Part shown: one piece after another, positions 42,132 through 53,280 of the stretch
Numbering within the stretch: position 1 is the first letter of the stretch
Layout: every line of letters starts with the position of its first letter
DNA from: Sycon ciliatum
Lineage: Eukaryota; Porifera; Calcarea; Leucosolenida; Sycettidae
DNA: 64,000 bases
Direction of reading: 5' to 3'
NCBI RefSeq assembly: GCF_964019385.1
Contig: NC_088654.1
Coordinates: 14,163,600 to 14,227,599, forward strand
Made by a program: the position numbers and the translations under genes
The notes under the pieces: generated by a model
Told to the model about the DNA's origin: nothing
What the model saw: the letters and a program-made list of their open reading frames with translations, nothing else
The model's database searches: none

Positions 42132-43765
42132 CATATATTCTCCAGAGTGGGAGCTGTAAACCATGGGAGGAATCATAGGAGTGCCTGGCCAGCACTAGGC
42201 CCAGCACCCAACCAAAATGTACCGGTCCTTCAACGCGGGTGCATCCTTGGCCCGCGCAGGCTGTGAGTGCGTGCCTGACTGGCAGACAAATGTTCACCAC
42301 CCCCCCCCCCCCCCCCTATCCCACTCAAGGGCTGCGGCCGCGCCGGCTACCCACGGCTTTCGTGACAGGACTTCTCAGGCTGCACCAGCGAGAGTTGTAA
42401 TCCATGGTAGAAATCATTGGGACGACGATTATCTTGGTATTTTGTTGGCAAGTGGTGTTCGTGCCTCCATGCAAGCTGTCACTGCTTCGATACTGTGAAA
42501 TATTTCATCATCACAAGCACAAATACAAGGCTAGTCCCTGAGCGCAGATCTCTAATTCAAATACAAAGGAGAAAGACAAAGAAACTACAAGTTACGCTTT
42601 ACTGTCCACTAACACCACCAGTTACTAAACAATCAGCTCATGCGATAACATTGCACGACACTGACCGACGGTACTGACGTTCTACAACTAACTCGCTAAC
42701 AGCTCTAGCACATATTGGATGCGCACTCTTTAGATAGCACGTGACTGCCTATATGATAATATAATTATGTTTAATACTGCACTCTGGTACAACTGGCTTC
42801 AATTAACTGTGCAGAGACATGCTTCACTAGAACGTCAGACGTTTAGATATCACATGACTGCCTATCTGGGCCACAACCAGCTAAAACATGTCTTAGAGTG
42901 AAAATTTTCAAATTTTGTTTTCCTCCAGAAAACAGTTCTTGGTACCTTACTTGACCTCTTGAAGGTGATACAGGGCAGAAAAGTAGTCTATAAGTGCCCC
43001 AAACACCGTTTTCAAAATATGTACTTTGAAATAGAAAATGACAGTTTTCGCACAGTCTGACACAAAGAGACAAACGATCACTTAGTGGCTTTTGTGGCGG
43101 AGCACAATACAACGGAACTAAAGATGTTGACACCGACTTGAGCATGTCAACGACATCAGTTCAAAGGCATGGCCCAAGTTCTTCCTGGAAAGCAACACGA
43201 TGCTCTGGGTGGCGTTGCACTTGCATACTCTTTCGATTCTGGCAGTGACACTTTCGATCGTCGCCTGCGTTTCCGAGACTGCGTCAGACGCCTCATGAGA
43301 GCTGAACGCAAGTAACGTCGTAGCAGCCGGTTCGCCGCCCAAATGATTATGTACTAGCCCACAACTTGTGCCTCTTCGCTACTGGAGACGACGGGGACGA
43401 TTCAGCTTCGCTGTCGACATCAACATCACTGAGATCCCAACAAATTGTCAGCGTCGCTCTGCAGACCCGCCGCCACGGGCTTGCAGACACCTGAACAAAC
43501 CTGGGCCATGCACAGCGATCGTCTGGCCCTGCGAGCTGCTCTAGTATCACTAGATGCGGACATTGTCAGTCTTTGCTCGCCAGCTACTTGAAGTAGACCT
43601 CCAAACAATTGTTTGGACAAAATTTGAGAAGATGATCGCCACATCATGGATCATTTGAATGAAGTGCAGATCTGCAGAGTGAACGCGCTCCAAAAAAATT
43701 TTCATTTCGTCATTTCCCAACTTTTTTACGAAACCCCAAAGACATGTTTTAGCTGCTCGCGGCCC
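42132..43765. other. repeat-rich non-coding stretch
   Basis: Contains an 18-base C run (42300-42317), a 24-bp near-duplicate (42728-42751 and 42840-42863, around gactgcctat) and a segment (tactgcactctggtacaactgg, 42774) that recurs at 44378. Minus-strand frames of 67-100 codons at 42.8-43.8 kb show no domain. Confidence 0.45.
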
Positions 43766-44367
43766 ATCTCTTAATTTGCTAAATCCTATATATAGGATTT
43801 TGGTCATAATTTGCAACTCAAAATGTGGCATGAGAGTAGCAAACAGTATGTGATCAATTTTTCCTTGTTAGGTCTTAGTAGATATCGAGAGTTGAATAAG
43901 ATAATTTTTTTCAAACACTAACATCTCAGGCTCATCTCCTTGCCCAATATTACTAAGGCCTGTGCCCTATTTTTCGAATCCTATAATTATATAGGATTTC
44001 AGATTTTATTGGACCTTGTTTTATCCTTAAAACTGGTAGTTTCATGACGGCATGTGCGATATGTCGGCATGAAACCACCCCGTGCCACACCTGCAATGTT
44101 CTTCTGCACATTCACTGCTTCAGTCCTTTCCATGACAGCAGCTGAACAATTATGCTCAAATTTCAAATTAGTGCTGAAAATGAGTATTCATCAGAAATAT
44201 TATCGCCCTATGAATCTAAAATGTAAACATTCATGCCTCAAATATTTACAACTTCCATGAAAACCAGTATGCCGTTATTATTGGTCGTGACGACCAATAA
44301 CAACGGCATAAAAGGCACACATTTTCAAATCCTATATATAGGATTTTTGGCCAGCAAATTAAGAGAT
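43766..44367. mobile_element. 602-bp MITE-like element with AT-palindromic ends
   Basis: atctcttaatttgct at 43766 is the inverse of 44353-44367. Next to each end lies aaatcctatatataggattt, itself a palindrome, and a related one (cctataattatatagg) sits in the middle near 43979-43994. A 43-bp hairpin lies at 44268-44310. Non-coding. Confidence 0.75.
44268..44310. repeat. 43-bp hairpin inside MITE-like element
   Basis: tatgccgtt and ttattggtcg on the left pair with cgaccaataa and aacggcata on the right around a 3-base loop, with one mismatch. Confidence 0.9.
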
Positions 44368-44481
44368 ATACCTATATGTTACTGCACTCTGGTACAACTG
44401 GCCACAATTTACTGTGCTGAGACCTACTTCACTAGGATCGTCAGACACGCGCTGCTGCAGAGTGCTCATTTCGACATGATA

Positions 44482-45794
44482 CAGTCGAACTTCAAGAATG
44501 TAATCGGGAGTGGAACAGTGCAACGGGCGCTGTCCAGCACATACTCGAGGGACACAAATATGCTCTAACAAATGAAGACCTCGTTAAGCTGCATCCGCAT
44601 TCCATTCAACTTCTTTCACAAACGTCCCATGGCATTGTGGCCAAAAGACGTTCGCTAACGAGAAGAATTACATTAAAGTGCTAGAACCTTTCCGAACTAG
44701 AAAGACACCTTGATGTCATGGGTAAAGTCGTGGATAACACTGACATTGACTTGTCAAGCTGTTGCTTTCTTTACCCGTCGTTCATTGCGGTTTCAGGAGA
44801 ACGATTTGTACTTACAGCTCGAGTGAGAAATGGACAAGGCCAACCTTTGTCTGAAGCCGCATTGAAAGTCTCCAGCATTCAGATCTGGGTAACTCGAATC
44901 GGAGGTGGTGTTTCGCCGTCAGCGCGAGTGCAAGTGCTGATATCAGCGTGTGGAAAAGGTGAAGTGCATGCAGAAGTCCAGCTTAACTGTAGTCAACCGA
45001 CTGCCTTTCTCCTAGAACTGATGCTGGATACTCCTTGTATCTTACCAGCATTTAAAAATGGTTCAATGGTCAGAGATGTAGAGATGTGTAACCCTCTAAC
45101 AGCGTCGGTGCATGTGTTCAGATCCTGGGCCAGCGTCTTTCACCCAATGTGCTGTTCTCCCAGAGAGTCCATACGAACACACCCACTCCTAACTTTTCTT
45201 TCACAGGCTTCCACGTTCTTCCAAGTACGCCAAGTTCGGGATGGAGTTGCTACGGCACGAGGCTCTAATCCGATTCAAAATCGAGACTTTGCAGTAGCAA
45301 TCATCATTAAAAATTGCCCATGCAACAAGCTAGATATCGGATTTACATGGGACTGTGCAGAGACTAGCCAAGAAATGAAACTTGTACTCGCGTCCTCAGC
45401 TAATTCGCACTCCTCGTCTACTCCTATTCGCAATTTAGTGACTGGAGACCTCATACACGTAACACGCTGTGCCTACATGCAGTGTAAGTATAACATTGAC
45501 CACTATGATCTTCGCTCTGGATTGTTGAAGAACAACCATAGCGTACGTATAGATTCCAGCACGAAGCCAATATTGATGGTGCGAATGTTCCACTGCGATA
45601 CACGAGTCGATGTTTTTGAATTTGATAAACAACAAATAAATAAATCAATGCAAGAGATAAAAGCCTTTTTGACTCCAAGCCCCAGTGAATGGACAATATC
45701 ATATATGGCCTGTTGTGGTTTGTTTTATTTGCTAACAATCGTGATTTTTCTTCATGACCACGTCTTAGTTAATTTCCTCCTTCAACGACTTTAA
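44482..45794 (+). pseudogene. TRIM-like copy E, 5'-truncated, nonsense-mutated, stop lost
   Basis: Homology to copy B starts abruptly at 44482 (agtcgaacttca), in the coiled coil, so RING and B-box are absent. A nonsense TAG stands at about 44682, where B has AAG (tgcaagaacc). From ATG 44718 the frame is open for 358 codons, covering the filamin-like and C-terminal regions at near identity to B. The normal stop after PSPSE is replaced (tgg instead of tag), adding about 30 codons rich in hydrophobic residues (GLFYLLTIVIFL). A RING-less protein from ATG 44718 is possible but unsupported. Downstream flank matches that of B to 46048. Confidence 0.88.
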
Positions 45795-46048
45795 GGTTTT
45801 CTTGTTGCCTTGTGGTAATGAAAATTTGAGTTTTGTCATAGATTATATTGTTTCCTTTGTTAAGTATAGATTATTGTAGCAGGTGAATATCAAAGGTGCG
45901 AATGTTTGAATGCGATACACGCAGAAATGTTCTGGAACAAAACCAAATAATATATTATCGAATGTTATGGTTTTTCATTGCAAAACATCGTGCTTTTCTT
46001 TCTGATTAGTCATAAATATTGTTCCTCGTTCAACAGGTCATTATAGAA
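45795..46048 (+). other. 3' flank of copy E
   Basis: Matches 21055-21298 after copy B, up to the point where the composite module begins. Confidence 0.7.
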
Positions 46049-46545
46049 TTTAGAAAAGCGATCCTGTCAGCTTTTCTATTATTGTGTTCACATGGCAGAA
46101 AAAACGACATCGCTATGCTACGTAAGTTTCTACGTAAGGTGCTCGGTATTTCACTTAGGCTACGTAAGTCTCTACGTAACGTGCTCGGTATTAGATCTAC
46201 CAACGCGTGGTAGCCGTGTGCTGTGCACGTGCACGGCAGACATTGTGTTCAGTGCACATGCATGCAGTCCGCGGATCCGTGTTCGGATGTGCACGCGCGA
46301 GGAGCTTCCTTCTTTGGAACTGCTTCTTGCATGAGCTGTTTCGGATATTTCGTCTCATGGCCTGGCTTATTTCGTTTCGGCGCTGCTGAGACCTCCTTTC
46401 GCGGAATATTACTCAATGACAGGTGAGTTGACCAGTTGCCTTTGATTCATTTGCTTGTGTTGACTCTTTCATTCAGGAAAAGTGTGCTGATTTTGGGGCG
46501 GAATGCAATAAATAATGGAAAAGTTGACAGGATCTCTTTTCTAAA
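46049..46545. mobile_element. short version of the inverted-repeat element (module part 1)
   Basis: The same ends as 29110-30328 but only 497 bp, so most of the interior, including the Penelope-like remnant, is missing. Confidence 0.7.
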
Positions 46546-46813
46546 TTTTGCTTTTCTGCTGCCGAGCTGCGAGGCCTCCTTTTACGGAATACTCGATGAC
46601 AGGTGATCTCTAAGTTTACCGGTTTCCTTCGATTCATTTGCTTATGTTCACCTTTCATTTACGGAAACGTGTGCTGATTTTATTCGGATTTAGATCCATT
46701 TTTATCTCTTTGCCCTTGTCTACAGTGTGCGAAGAACGCGAGTTCAACTTCTTGACGGTAAGGCTTATGTTAGATGTGTTGTCGAAATACTCATATTCAT
46801 TGTACATTGGTAC

Positions 46814-47095
46814 CAAGAGTACATAACCGCCCAGAGTGTGCAACGCCTGATCCAGTTCTGCATAGGGTCTTGGTCGAGCGGAATCGGATCTTTGCGTCAT
46901 AATACCGTACACATCTGAGGGGAACCCGGGGAGTCGCGGGTACTCTTGGATCAAAAACAATGGTGCCCTGCCTCGAGACCGGCCTTGCGCTGGTGTGAAG
47001 TGTACGCATGACATCAGAAGATCCGATTCCGCTCGACCAAGACCCTACACAGAGTTGGATCGGCGTTGCACACTCTGGGGGGTTATGTACTCTTG
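46814..47095. mobile_element. 282-bp foldback MITE with 7-bp target duplication
   Basis: Ends caagagtacataacc and ggttatgtactcttg are inverted. Arms of about 75 bp include gtcttggtcgagcggaatcggatc and its inverse. TTGGTAC flanks both sides (46807-46813 and 47096-47102), and the C-block counterpart has a single TTGGTAC near 30598-30604. Confidence 0.88.
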
Positions 47096-47272
47096 TTGGT
47101 ACGTTACAAGTAAGGCACTGGTCAGTGGCATACTATCGTTGGCAGTTCCCAATCTGGAGGGAAAGGTTCAAGTACCAATTGACCGAGTTTGAAAAATAAA
47201 TTCGCATATCAGGGGAAATCTCTATTGTGGAGAGGTTCAGTAACTTGTTTGTTTCATACGAAACAAGCCAAT

Positions 47273-50200
47273 CAGTCCTTTCCCAAACGACCAATCCCGA
47301 TATAACAGATTTCGAGGGTTTTTTTGCCGGGAAACGTTCTCAAGCTTGAGAAATTTCGAATTTGTCTAGTTTTGGGGTATGTATGAAATAGGGTTATCGG
47401 CCTGGTCGAGCAGTGAAGGCTTCTTCCACATCCCTTGAATTATTTCATATGAAAGGTTATCAGTTTGGCAATGCCCTGCCGCCAGGAGAATGCAAACAAC
47501 GCGATAGAATGCGTCCCGGGTGGTAGGGATCATTTTTCTAAGTACTAGAAAATAGCCGACATCGATACGAAAGTCGGCCTCAAAGTCGACATGGACGTCT
47601 TGAACAGGTGAGATCTTTCAATATATCAATGGAGAACACCCTAAAGAATAGATGTATAGTGTTTCTAAGCTTCTAACCCTTGTGTGCTCAAGTGAAAATT
47701 GAACATATTTGGACGTGAATATATCACCACACAAAACCTGATACTGTAGTACATTTATCATTCAATGGCTGTCACAGTATACAACCACCATACAAACACG
47801 AGCAGGAGAATGAATGGACAGGAGAAGAGTTGGTTACCCATTGCTGTTCAACAAAGAGAAGCACATACTAAAAGTTGAATTGGATTAAAAGTATTTACAA
47901 TTCACAATTACATGTATCACTTTCTGCGATGTAACACTTGCGGCGAGGAAATGCCTGTCGCGCACTGTCGCAAGCAGTTGTAGGGCCACTGTCCCAGAAG
48001 TTGGCAAAAGCATAACTCTTGCGAAGCGCGTTGTACACAAATGGAGTGCAGTTCACTAGGCTGGGTGCACGTGAGGGTACTACGCACTGCACTTAGATGC
48101 CGCAGACACAAAACAGATTGTGAATCGTCTGTCGCGATTGCAGCTCATCGCAGGTGTTGCATGTTGCGCATTGTGGAAAGCAGTTCATGTATTGGGAATT
48201 GAGCTTCAGTAATAACAGAAAGAGGATCCCAGAGGATGACCGACACCGCTGACAAACACTCTTCTACGCAAAGTTTTGATGACGATGCTTGATTGAGACG
48301 TTAACCTGCAATGGAAAATAAACAGCAGATGATACTGATTATATATTAGGTACGGATTATACCATGAGTATGAGGGGTATACGGCGAATATTTTCGAGAG
48401 TGTGTTAGGACGAGGGACAATTGGGGGATTCGGTATACACAGAGTGCGAATGGTATAATCCATTTGCATGGTACTTTCCTAAATACAGAGCGTGACCAAC
48501 ACGAAAGCTTAGCTCACATTCGAAGGGGCGCAACGGGACGCGACGTAAGGATTGACGGGAACCGACGGAACGGTTATGACGCCGACAGACAGCGTCCAAT
48601 GTGAACACCAGGAACAGGAACGCAAGCGTTCTACCCTACAGATTGGGAAGCGAGGGGAAGAGTTGGATCAGTTCAACTTTTCAGACCGTAGACGGGGACG
48701 CAAGCGTACAAAACAACTGCATTCGAGTGTGAACAGGGGATGTGTCGTGCGCTGACCCCTCCCGATGCGCACAACAGCACACTTAGGTATTTTAACATTT
48801 CGAACACGGTCAACACTACGCTTCCCATGATAACTCGCCGAATGGCTAGCACAACTGATTCAAATTTTAGGAAGATGAGATTTCGTGTCCCTTCTCGAAA
48901 ATTGCAATAGCTGCCACATGTCATGTCATACTACATGTTGTGTCTTACGAATCGTACAAGATTTTACAGCTCACCCCGGCCGTCCCAACAGGCCCTTACG
49001 TCCCATACCGTCAGCGTTACGTCGAATGTGAACTAGGCTTAAAGTTTCCTTATTCTCGAAGTGACCCATGTGAACTGAGCGGGATATATCGCTGAATATA
49101 TCCCGCTTAGAACGGCCGCTGATTGGCAAATGGTGTTATATTTGAGACGAGTTCTATATCACTCAACTTCATATCACAAATGCTGGCGCACTTACATGAG
49201 GAAGGAACTGATCCATACACCTGCACACATCAAATACTCTGCCAACAGCCAGTCAGCGATGATTACTATACAGTGCAGCAACCCTGGACAGCAAGAAAGA
49301 ATGTACTCACCAGAGAGCCTGAAAATGAAGTTATACTCTGATGAACGATTCGCATATAAGAATATTGGTGGCCAAAGGCAAAGTGAGAACAAGTCTAGAT
49401 CACTCAATTAGACAGAACAATCTTGAGTGTACACTTACACGAGAAAAGGACGAATCCATAGGCGTGCATACAATGCATACATGGCATGTTGAATACGCCG
49501 CCAGCATCAAGGCGGTGGGAACTACAACTGCATGCATACAGTGCAGCAGCCCTAGGCAACATCTCACTAAATGTAGAAGATATGGCGGGCAGATGATTAC
49601 GGTTATAGAACAGATGTCATTTTATGGTGCATGCCATTACAAGAACCAGCATGTTTTATGGAGCGGGTGGTACCAATACGGCGAAATGTCTACGGATTCA
49701 AGATAAATCACAACAGACTTAAGCAAGAACATGGTAAGACTGAGCAATGGACTGGCACATTCAAGACTGATTCATACTTCATTTCATGAACGCAATGCGC
49801 ACAGGCGAAGGTCGCGCGATGGACCAAACAAGTAACTCAACTCAAGATCAAGTCAACTTTCTCGCCGCAAACGGCCGTTGTGACGTGTTTCCCTTACGCA
49901 AAGTGAAGTGTGAATGAGGCTTTACTCTACATATCCAAAACTGTAAACCAGTGAAGACTACAGCTTAGAAGACGGTATTATAATGTTGTGCATTGTACTT
50001 GCCAAATGTGTGTGATACTCTATGTAACATACATGTAGATAGGGCCAAGCAAGCACAGCAAGTTCTGAATTTTAGGTATTTGGAGCTCGTGAACAGATCA
50101 GATTTGTCTTGTAAGTGATAGGTATTGCTTGCCTCTATATGTTGCCGCCTTCCTGCTGGCCGAAAACGCTGCGTGCTCTGGTGATAATTCGGCTTGAAAT

Positions 50201-50510
50201 TAGGTGCATAAAAATGCCAATTTCAGCTTCGTTCACAACATTTTCGATATACGTCTCCTCTACGAAACTTCACTAAAAATATATCCGCCGAAAGAGCGTC
50301 CCGTCAAGAATACGTGGTGTGAAATAAAACGAGGTGGTGCAAAGTAAAACGACGTAGGCCAGGTAAAACGGCTTCCATCTCTCAGAACCAATTTAGGACA
50401 GTTCTCAAATTTGAGAACATTTTTTCGCTTTCGCGGCAAAAACAGTCAAGAATCTGTTATATCGGGATTAGTGGGAGAGGTCTTTTTTTTGCGCGTCTGG
50501 GGAAGGACTG
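47273..50510. mobile_element. 3.2-kb DNA transposon, probably non-autonomous
   Basis: Ends CAGTCCTTtCCC (47273) and GGGGAAGGACTG (50499-50510) are inverted. The similarity extends inward around atcccgatataacagatt (47304-47321; inverse at 50449-50466). AAT flanks both sides (47270-47272, 50511-50513), and the empty site exists in the C block (caagccaatgggcgcag, about 30839). No transposase domain is recognisable in its frames. Superfamily unknown. A 3-bp duplication would suit CACTA- or Harbinger-like families. Confidence 0.8.
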
Positions 50511-51590
50511 AATGGGTGCAGTCCCGTCTCGTGAAAATCTCGTTTGCGCGGGCCAAGTGCAGGTACGCCATGACCCGATCTCACGAAATTTCCTACGACA
50601 GTTCATTTCGCGTTCCCTGCAAGTTTCGCGTCCAAAGGTGCGACGTTTCGCACTTCATGATGTAGAGCGAAAGTTTGTACGCATTTTCGTTTTGCAGAAT
50701 CTCTCTAGTGACTCAATTGTTTCATACGAGACGAGTCAATGAGTCTGTGTGGCTTAGAATCTTTCGCTGTAGAAGAAATCTATTCGTATGTCTATTGGAG
50801 AAATAATTGTATTCACTGGTTATAAAATAGGTTAAGACAAACTCACAGAATAAATACCATCGGTCCCTTGGTGTTCGTCCTAAAGAGGTTCGACTGGATA
50901 TCATTCATACTCACCAAAAGATATGTAAGATTTTATCATTGTGGAGTGCCTTTTTTATCTCTCAGTACCTCCAACCATAGCCTTGCCCCTTTTCTCCTCA
51001 GGATCAGTGTAGTTGTTGGAACGAGGTTTTGGACTCAGCAATGTATTCGTTTACATTTTAATACATGTTTATTGTTCCTCCTTTGCTGTGTTGTTTTAGA
51101 CAATCGTGGACTAACAGTTTGAAGTCATTGAACTACTTCCAAAAGTTGTATCGACATCAACAGGATTACGATTTCAGTTTCAATATGATGCTGGATGACC
51201 TTATCACGATAACCCATGACTATAAACCATTATAAACACAGAATCAACAAAAACATCTGCGACACGCACCTGGCGCATGGCTACATTTCTCAAATAAATC
51301 TGATTGAGGGTGGAGAAATCTGAAATATCTGAAAGGCAAGACAATTTTATGACAGAGTCATGAAATTCTGCAACAGCAACATGCACAGAATGACCTCCGT
51401 ATAAAAAAAGTATCACCACCACTGCTCACATGTTTCCCCGCAGAAGAACATGCATTATGCTAGTGCCATTTTCTGCAAGAAAAGGCTTGCACATCAATGC
51501 GTATAATATGGTATTGATATGATGTGAAGGCCATCATTTACATATTGATATAGGGAATTCCATTGATTGGTGACAGAAAAAACAAAAGAA

Positions 51591-51988
51591 ATTATAGCAA
51601 TAAAAACGGCTTTATGGCAGTTTTCTAAAAAAGGTTATTGTGTTCTAGTCCATGGACCCCGTCTAAAAAGTAAGAAATTAACGAAATGTGATAGCTGAAA
51701 ATTAACATTTCACACAAAACCTCACAATAATCACAACACTTGAAATGCTGCTTTCAACACTAAACTTGTACTGCACCAACAATTGGCAACATGCATGCAT
51801 AGGAAAGAGGATCACGAGGGGAAAAGGTCTTCTGCATGTAGCTTTTCATTCTGTGTGTGATTATTGTGAGGTTTTGTGTGAAATTTTTCATATTTCGTTA
51901 ATTTCTTACTTTTTAGACGGGGTCCATGGACTAGAACACAATAACCTTTTTTAGAAAACTGCCATAAAGCAGTTTTTATTGCTATAAT
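51591..51988. mobile_element. MITE copy (E block)
   Basis: Same inverted arms as 32026-32488 with a shorter loop. Its right end coincides with the right end of the module. Confidence 0.85.
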
Positions 51989-53280
51989 ATGTATTGTGTT
52001 GTCATGATGAACTTTAGCGGTTTGTCAGTAATTATAATTGTTTCGTCTGCATATTCCTGAAAATGGTCCCGTAATGTTTTTTTACCGACACCAACCGCGC
52101 AAGGTTGATCTGTTTGATGACCGCCAAAAAACTAATCAATGTCTGTTTCTTGGATAACATGTGGGTGTCCATGGTGTTTGCATCCTATTAACGGGTACAT
52201 TGTAAGAATAGTTATCAAAGTGACTCGCCGCAAGCGAGATTGTTGACCAGCAGTGTATGGTGTCACGGATGTTAAGATGGGACATTTACACAACCATACG
52301 GTCACGCAATTTGTGTGTTGCCTTGCTATTTTAGCAGATACGTGGAAGATACTGCGATGCGCGACCCCGGATTAATTGTCCATCATCTCCACCACCTTTC
52401 AGTTATGACGGAACATCAGATCGAACCTAAGCGGCGCGCGCGAAGAGCATTGCAGTGTTCACACCGACTTCCTCATCAGCATTATTAGTAGGACCAATTT
52501 TTCCTTATAATCTGTTTTGGGCATATTGTGTGTCACAATGCGTGTCATCGTGTGTGGAAACGTACACTTTATCAGCCAAGCAATTTGACACAAACAGTTT
52601 CCACCTTCAGTACGAAATAACGCACCTTCTCAGGAAATACAAACATGGCGTTGCATTTGAATTGCGCTGAAATTTATTTTCTCTGGTACTCGGTCAATAA
52701 AAGATGTTCAAGACGGAACCTTTCGCGCGAATTTTCCCTTAATGGCACGAAATACGAAATTTCACGAGAATACTCAAAACGTTGAAAGCAGTAGTTGAAC
52801 AAAGCTCGAAATAAACTCCTACAGAAAGTCTCCTTCATCGGGGACAGGTGATGAATCACCCATATGAAATGGTTTGCTCTTCATCAGTGCCGTAGATCAA
52901 CACGTTGCTTTGTCTGCTAGTGCAAGGTTTCTGCTATGAGCCGACAAAGTGAAAACAAAACTCAATTGTCGCGAGACCATTCGCCCAAATTTCCCCAGCC
53001 CATACGCGAACATCCTTGCGCAGTTTCGCTATCCAAAACATTATCTAATATTGCACGTATATATGTAAGAAGAGGTGGGTGGTATACGTGTAAGGCACTG
53101 AAATTTTCGCCAATCTGATAAGACGACAACTTTCACCCATTTAAGTAGGTCGATTTCAACGACAGTTTCAAATCGTTCATTCGAGAAGCGTAATATTTTC
53201 TTGGTGAAATCTCTTTGATATACAGTTGAACATCAGTTCAGACTATTTTTTAAAGGGATTTTATTTTGTTCGTTAGTAAG
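51989..53280 (+). promoter_or_regulatory. upstream region of TRIM copy F, with empty BEL site
   Basis: Matches 21299-21957 plus 25690-26321 with no BEL element. The junction reads aaatacaaacatggcgttgc with one CATGG at about 52646-52650. The last about 870 bp (from gacggaacatcagatc, 52406) are related to the regions before B, C and D. No TATA box or start site can be assigned with confidence. Confidence 0.55.

Larger units (their letters stand above)
46049..51988. mobile_element. third copy of the composite module, inserted between E and F
   Basis: The segment starts with the same terminus as 29110 (tttagaaaagcgatcc) and ends with the same MITE end as 32488 (ttgctataat). Without it, the flanks read ttatagaatatgtattg, exactly the uninterrupted sequence at 21291-21307 in the B-C block. 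AAT may be a 3-bp target duplication. It is more diverged than the C- and F-block copies and contains extra insertions at 46814-47095 and 47273-50510. Confidence 0.8.

Noticed and set aside
43118-43831. Overlapping minus frames of 67-93 codons
   Set aside because: They are in different frames with no domain, within repeat-rich DNA.
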